Part shown: positions 60,359-64,000 of the stretch, piece after piece
Layout: every line of letters starts with the position of its first letter
Position numbering within the stretch: position 1 is the first letter of the stretch
Source: HGM10766 sp900757295
GTDB lineage: Bacteria; Bacillota_I; Bacilli_A; RF39; UBA660
DNA: 64,000 nt
Assembly (NCBI GenBank): GCA_025992315.1
Contig: DAJPHG010000001.1
Span: 682,001 to 746,000 of the forward strand
Reading direction: 5' to 3'
Translations under genes and position numbers: made by a program
Notes under the pieces: model-generated
Databases searched by the model: none
Seen by the model: the letters and a program-made list of their open reading frames with translations, nothing else
What the model was told of the DNA's origin: nothing

Positions 60359-61168
60359 ATGGAAAAAAAGAAGAATAAAGTAATTATTGTATTACTTATA
60401 TTATTTATTTTAATTTCTTTAGGATTGGGAGGATTTATAGTTTATGATAAGTTTATTTCTAAAAAGGAAATAAATGTAGGTGAAGTTAAACAAAATAAGG
60501 TTGAAAGTCAGGATAAAAATAATAATTTAACAATTAGTAGTGATTTAGTTAAAAGATTATATAGCTATGTTAAATCTGATGGATTATTTGATCAAATGCT
60601 AATTGAAAAAGTTTTAGAAAAAAATGATGAAATTTTAGCTTCATCTTTAGATCAACAAACATTAAATTATTATGGATATAAGCAAATAAAATTATCTGAT
60701 ACAGAACTTAAGGAGTGTCAAGATTATAAAAATATTAAACAAAGTAATTATGCTTGTGGTTTTAATTCTTATATTAGTGAAACTGATGGACTAAATGCAG
60801 AATCAACTGAAACAATATCTTTTGATGAAGATATTTTAAAAAATAATGTGGAAATGATTTTTGGCAAGAATACTTATAAATCAACAGATTATTTTGAAAT
60901 TAGTTTATCTCAAGCATTTTTATATGATAGCTCTTTAAAACAATACGTAAGAGCAGAAGCTCCTGCTGGTGGAACTGGAGTGATATACGAAAAAAAATTA
61001 AAAGATGTTCAAAAAAATAAAGATTATCTTACTTTAGTTGAAAATGTATCATTTGATTATACTGATTATAATGTTGATAAGGAAAATCTTAATAAAAATA
61101 TTTTATATAACTTTAAATTAGATAGTGAAAATAATTATTATCTTTATTCAATTGATATAGAAAAGTAA
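60359..61168 (+). CDS. Membrane-anchored extracellular protein, unknown
   Basis: A 269-aa protein. Transmembrane helix about 9-29 (VIIVLLILFILISLGLGGFIV), then a Lys/Asn-rich linker and an extracellular domain with two Cys (LKECQDYKN, YACGFNSY). An alpha/beta pattern ends SENNYYLYSIDIEK. Not recognised. Expression may vary through the G9 tract in its promoter. Followed by its own terminator. Confidence 0.6.
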   Translation: MEKKKNKVIIVLLILFILISLGLGGFIVYDKFISKKEINVGEVKQNKVESQDKNNNLTISSDLVKRLYSYVKSDGLFDQMLIEKVLEKNDEILASSLDQQTLNYYGYKQIKLSDTELKECQDYKNIKQSNYACGFNSYISETDGLNAESTETISFDEDILKNNVEMIFGKNTYKSTDYFEISLSQAFLYDSSLKQYVRAEAPAGGTGVIYEKKLKDVQKNKDYLTLVENVSFDYTDYNVDKENLNKNILYNFKLDSENNYYLYSIDIEK

Positions 61169-61197
61169 ATCAAAATCAAAATAGATTTTGATTTTTT
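61168..61197 (+). terminator. Terminator
   Basis: Stem AATCAAAATC/GATTTTGATT (61168-61177, 61184-61193), T's. Confidence 0.85.
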
Positions 61198-61204
61198 ATT
61201 TGTG

Positions 61205-61213
61205 TGTTATAAT
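61205..61213 (+). promoter_or_regulatory. Extended -10 promoter of the prepilin pair
   Basis: TG-T-TATAAT at 61205-61213, 20 bases before the start codon region. Confidence 0.55.
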
Positions 61214-61232
61214 AAGAATAAGGAAGATGTAT

Positions 61233-61670
61233 ATGATGAATAAAAAAGGTTTTGTTTTTGTAGAAACTATAGTTGTATGTGCAGTACTATCAATATCATT
61301 AGTAACTGTCTATGCTGCATTTGCAATGTTAGTTAAAAATCAAAAGACTAGAAGTAATTATGATCAAGCAGTTTATAACTATCGCTCATATTATTTAGTT
61401 AAATATTTAAATGTTATAACATGTGATCAAGAAGTTTCAATAGACGATGATGAAATAAAAAATAGTTTAGATATAACTAAAGCTATTTGTGTTTCTGCAG
61501 ATAAGTTAAATGATTATAAAGATGATATTGATTTTGGCGATTATGTTAAAACTATTGCTGATTCTCTTGATGAAAGTAGTAAATATTTAATAGTTCAATT
61601 TAATAATGAACAGAATGAAAATAAACCATTTTATTCTCATATTATAATAGGTGAAAACAATGAAGCTTAA
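61233..61670 (+). CDS. Prepilin-like protein 1
   Basis: A 145-aa protein starting at ATG 61233 (AAGGAAG upstream). The N-terminus MMNKKGFVFVETIVVCAVLSIS is the type IV pilin signal: basic leader, Gly-Phe cleavage site, Glu at +5, hydrophobic helix. The rest is a small extracellular domain. It forms a pair with the next gene. No pilin peptidase or ATPase lies in the window, so the assembly machinery must be elsewhere. Confidence 0.75.
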   Translation: MMNKKGFVFVETIVVCAVLSISLVTVYAAFAMLVKNQKTRSNYDQAVYNYRSYYLVKYLNVITCDQEVSIDDDEIKNSLDITKAICVSADKLNDYKDDIDFGDYVKTIADSLDESSKYLIVQFNNEQNENKPFYSHIIIGENNEA

Positions 61671-62115
61671 TAAAAAGGGTGTTACATTAGTAGAGTTAGT
61701 TGTTAGTATATCTTTAATATCTATAGTATTAGTATTTTTATTAAGATTATTAATACAACTTAGAGAAATGGATGATAAAAGTTTAAAAATGTTAGAATAT
61801 CAGGAAAAAACTTCATTAATAATAAAGTATGTTCAAGATGAGATAAAGGATTATAATGATTGTACTTTTAAGTTGTCAAATAGTTTAACAATAGAATGTT
61901 CAAATGAAGATGTTAATATGATATTAAGTAAATCAAGTAATATAATAAGCATTAAAAATGATGCTGAAACTAAAAAATATATATTTCCTGATGATGCTAA
62001 AATTGGAGAGATTGTTACTAAAAAAGAGGAAGATAAATGGTCTATATATAAAATAGATGTAACTGATGATAAAGATAATATCTATCCAATAGAAATAACT
62101 TATTATAGAAAGTAA
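61660..62115 (+). CDS. Prepilin-like protein 2
   Basis: A 151-aa protein from ATG 61660 (AGGTG upstream). N-terminus MKLNKKGVTLVELVVSISLISIVL is a textbook prepilin signal (G-V-T-L-V-E). The remainder is a mixed charged domain. It overlaps gene 1 by 11 bases, which suggests a minor pseudopilin pair. Its 3' end overlaps the convergent ylbJ by 13 bases. Confidence 0.8.
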   Translation: MKLNKKGVTLVELVVSISLISIVLVFLLRLLIQLREMDDKSLKMLEYQEKTSLIIKYVQDEIKDYNDCTFKLSNSLTIECSNEDVNMILSKSSNIISIKNDAETKKYIFPDDAKIGEIVTKKEEDKWSIYKIDVTDDKDNIYPIEITYYRK

Positions 62116-62981
62116 AGTATAGTAAAAATAAAGATTGCTAATAAAACATGAATAATTCTAAAGCAAAAAAATCTTTTATAAGAAATATTAGTATCTATTA
62201 AGATACTTTTTATTTGACTATGAATACTTAAACTACCAAATGAAATAAATAATAGTGCTAAAGCAGCTTTTATATATGTATAAGTATTTAAATTAATCAA
62301 ACTATTTAAACCAGAAGAAAATTCTAATACTCCAGTAATTAGACAATTTATAAAATTACTAGAAATATAAATTTTTAATAAGGAAATAATTATATTATAA
62401 AAAGTGATTGTTCCTAATATAAGTAGCATAGTATTAACACAATCTTTAATACATAGTGATATTATATTTCCCAGATTATTATGATTTATTTTAATACTAT
62501 GATCATTATTTTTATCTTTCATAAAAAAATAAATAACAAAATTAGCTATATAATGGGAGATGATAATAGCTAGGGTAATTTTTTTAGAAAACATTAAAGA
62601 TAAGACTGATAGTAAAAATAAGGGGTTAGCAAAAAAAGAAAAACATATAATATCATTTGCTTGTTTTAATGTGATTGATTTGTTTAGTAACATTTCTTTA
62701 GTATATTTGGCATTGGAAGGAAATCCTGAAATTAATGCAAGTAACATAATCATTATTGAATTATTTATTTTAAAATATTTTTTTATAAATGATCCAATAT
62801 TTAAATTTATTAATATGCTTCCTATGACCATAAATGGAAATAAAGAAGGGAATAGTCTAAATAACCATATTTCTGTAGAATTTTTAATACTAATAATAAC
62901 TTCATTATAATTTATAAGCATTAAAAATAATATTATTATAAAAAATAATAAACTGCTAAATTCTTTAACGTTTTTTTTCAT
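62103..62981 (-). CDS. ylbJ: Sporulation membrane protein YlbJ
   Basis: A 292-aa protein with about seven transmembrane helices. YlbJ features: RLFPSLFPFMVIGSILI, ISGFPSNAKYTKEML, SFFANPLFLLSVLSLMF and LLFISFGSLSIHSQIKSIL near the end. It belongs to the gate-domain family and is needed for spore heat resistance in Bacillus. Shorter than B. subtilis YlbJ (about 410). Divergent from the ylbL-like gene, so the neighbourhood is conserved. Confidence 0.85.
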   Translation of the reverse strand: MKKNVKEFSSLLFFIIILFLMLINYNEVIISIKNSTEIWLFRLFPSLFPFMVIGSILINLNIGSFIKKYFKINNSIMIMLLALISGFPSNAKYTKEMLLNKSITLKQANDIICFSFFANPLFLLSVLSLMFSKKITLAIIISHYIANFVIYFFMKDKNNDHSIKINHNNLGNIISLCIKDCVNTMLLILGTITFYNIIISLLKIYISSNFINCLITGVLEFSSGLNSLINLNTYTYIKAALALLFISFGSLSIHSQIKSILIDTNISYKRFFCFRIIHVLLAIFIFTILYFL

Positions 62982-63024
62982 AACTCCTCGATTTTTTTGA
63001 TATAATTATATAGGTGATGTGTTA

Positions 63025-64000
63025 ATGCTTAACAAAATATATGAAAAATTAAAAGAATTTATTAAAAATAATTATAAGTTTTTAATTTGTTTAGTTATTT
63101 TGAATATATTATTTTGGATAGAATTACCTTATGTTATCTATACGCCAGGTGGGGCAATTGATTTAAGTGATAGAATAACTATAAAAGATGAATATAATAG
63201 TTCAGGAAAGTTACAAATGGCATATGTATCGGCAGTTAAAGCTTCTATACCATTCACTTTAGCGTCTTTTATTATTCCAGATTGGGATTTGACTCCTAAA
63301 GATGAAGTTACTTTGGAAGATGAAAGTATTAGTCAAATGCAGAAAAAAGATCGAATGTATATGGAAGAATCAATTAATAATGCTAAGATAGCAGCTTTAA
63401 AAGAATTAGGTAAAGAAATAAAAGTAACTAAAGTTCATAATAAAGTTGTTTATGTTTCTAGTGATGCTACAACTGATTTAAAAATGGAAGATGAAATAAT
63501 AAGTGTAAATGGCAAGAAAATTAATTCATTAGAAGAGTATAAGAAAGAGGTAGAGTCATCTAAAGAAGGAGATATTTTAAATTTAAAGATACTGAGAAAT
63601 TCAAAAGAAAAAGATATTACAATAAAAGTTTATAATACAGAATATGGATTAAAAACTGGTATATCAATGGTAAGTATTTACGATTTTGAAAGTGATGTTG
63701 ACATTAATATAAAAAGTAAAATGAGTGAATCAGGACCTTCTGGAGGTTTAATGATGACTTTAGGTATATATAATGCTTTAACAAAAGATGATATTACTAA
63801 AGGAAAAAATATAGTAGGAACTGGTACTATTGATAAAGATGGTAATGTTGGTGAAATAGGTGGGGTTAAATATAAACTGATTGGTGCAGTAAGAAACAAG
63901 GCTGATGTGTTTATATGTCCTGAAGAAAACTATAAAGAATCAAAAAAGCTTGCAAAAGAAAAAGATTATGATATAATAGTTCTCACTGGTAAAAATTTAG
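63025..64000 (+). CDS. ylbL: YlbL/SepM-like PDZ Lon-type serine protease (3' truncated)
   Basis: Open from ATG 63025 (AGGTGATG upstream) to the window end, about 325 codons. It has an N-terminal transmembrane helix, YVIYTPGGAIDL and a PDZ-like segment (MEDEIISVNGKKINSLEEYKKEV). The Lon-type catalytic region carries Ser in SESGPSGGLMMTL and Lys in IGGVKYKLIGAV. It processes membrane or secreted substrates in Bacillus (YlbL) and streptococci (SepM). The C-terminus is outside the window. Divergent from ylbJ, as expected. Confidence 0.93.
   Translation, partial: MLNKIYEKLKEFIKNNYKFLICLVILNILFWIELPYVIYTPGGAIDLSDRITIKDEYNSSGKLQMAYVSAVKASIPFTLASFIIPDWDLTPKDEVTLEDESISQMQKKDRMYMEESINNAKIAALKELGKEIKVTKVHNKVVYVSSDATTDLKMEDEIISVNGKKINSLEEYKKEVESSKEGDILNLKILRNSKEKDITIKVYNTEYGLKTGISMVSIYDFESDVDINIKSKMSESGPSGGLMMTLGIYNALTKDDITKGKNIVGTGTIDKDGNVGEIGGVKYKLIGAVRNKADVFICPEENYKESKKLAKEKDYDIIVLTGKNL

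Noticed and set aside
1..64000. Mycoplasma-type code with TGA as Trp
   Set aside because: TGA ends several genes (for example at 1541-1543 and 57511-57513), and conserved Trp residues are encoded by TGG.

Overview
The window is very AT-rich (GC by eye well under 30%) and dense with genes. It comes from a spore-forming, low-GC Bacillota, most likely an uncultured gut-type Bacilli lineage near the Erysipelotrichia/Mollicutes branch. The standard genetic code applies: TGG encodes Trp and TGA is a stop. Sporulation genes are yunB, cotE, sigK, spoIIGA-sigE, gpr and ylbJ, with ylbL (syntenic with ylbJ in Bacillus) beside it. Taxonomic placement is inference; no 16S rRNA is present.

Layout. 1-8 kb: yunB, small unknown genes, a class B sortase with a large extra N-terminal domain beside a substrate ending in an NPDTG sorting signal, a HerA-like ATPase and a HIT protein. 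8.1-11.7 kb: the spore-coat morphogenetic gene cotE, split in two by a ~3.05 kb element with a large serine recombinase, a 39-aa ORF, an ASCH protein and a GNAT-like protein. 11.7-16.9 kb: rpsP-khpA, an HD protein, an intact sigK, argS, kduI. 16.9-26.6 kb: a 28-aa-repeat protein, a cysteine desulfurase, yqeG-yqeH, a TasA-like surface protein and two large unknowns. 26.6-35.2 kb: an asparagine-type T-box and hisS, aspS (archaeal type), asnS, gatC, gatA, gatB with small unknown ORFs between them. 35-41.6 kb: a kinase-like protein, a membrane protein and a tandem duplication of a 30-aa-repeat gene. 41.6-43 kb: L20-type leader, infC (AUA start), rpmI and an extended rplT. 43-51 kb: ftsA-ftsZ-murG-divIB, queH, spoIIGA-sigE. 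51-54 kb: two more TasA-like surface proteins. 54-64 kb: mutL, miaA between two kinase-like proteins, a transglutaminase-like protein, rpsT/gpr, two prepilin-like proteins, ylbJ and a ylbL-like protease cut by the window end.

Main discovery: joining the two cotE fragments at a shared 8-bp core (CATGAGTT at 8219-8226 and 11267-11274) restores one 177-codon reading frame with full-length CotE similarity. The element ends carry perfect 19-bp inverted repeats that, once the element is circularised, form a symmetric 54-bp attP-like site centred on CA. This is the architecture of a skin-type, developmentally excised intervening element, here in cotE, while sigK 1.3 kb downstream is uninterrupted. 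A SigK-like promoter (AC-N17-CATACATTA) precedes cotE. Excision in the mother cell is inferred, not shown.

Other themes are promoters whose -35 box lies inside the preceding terminator hairpin, a G9 tract in a promoter spacer that could phase-vary, three divergent kinase-fold proteins, and four paralogous cell-surface proteins.
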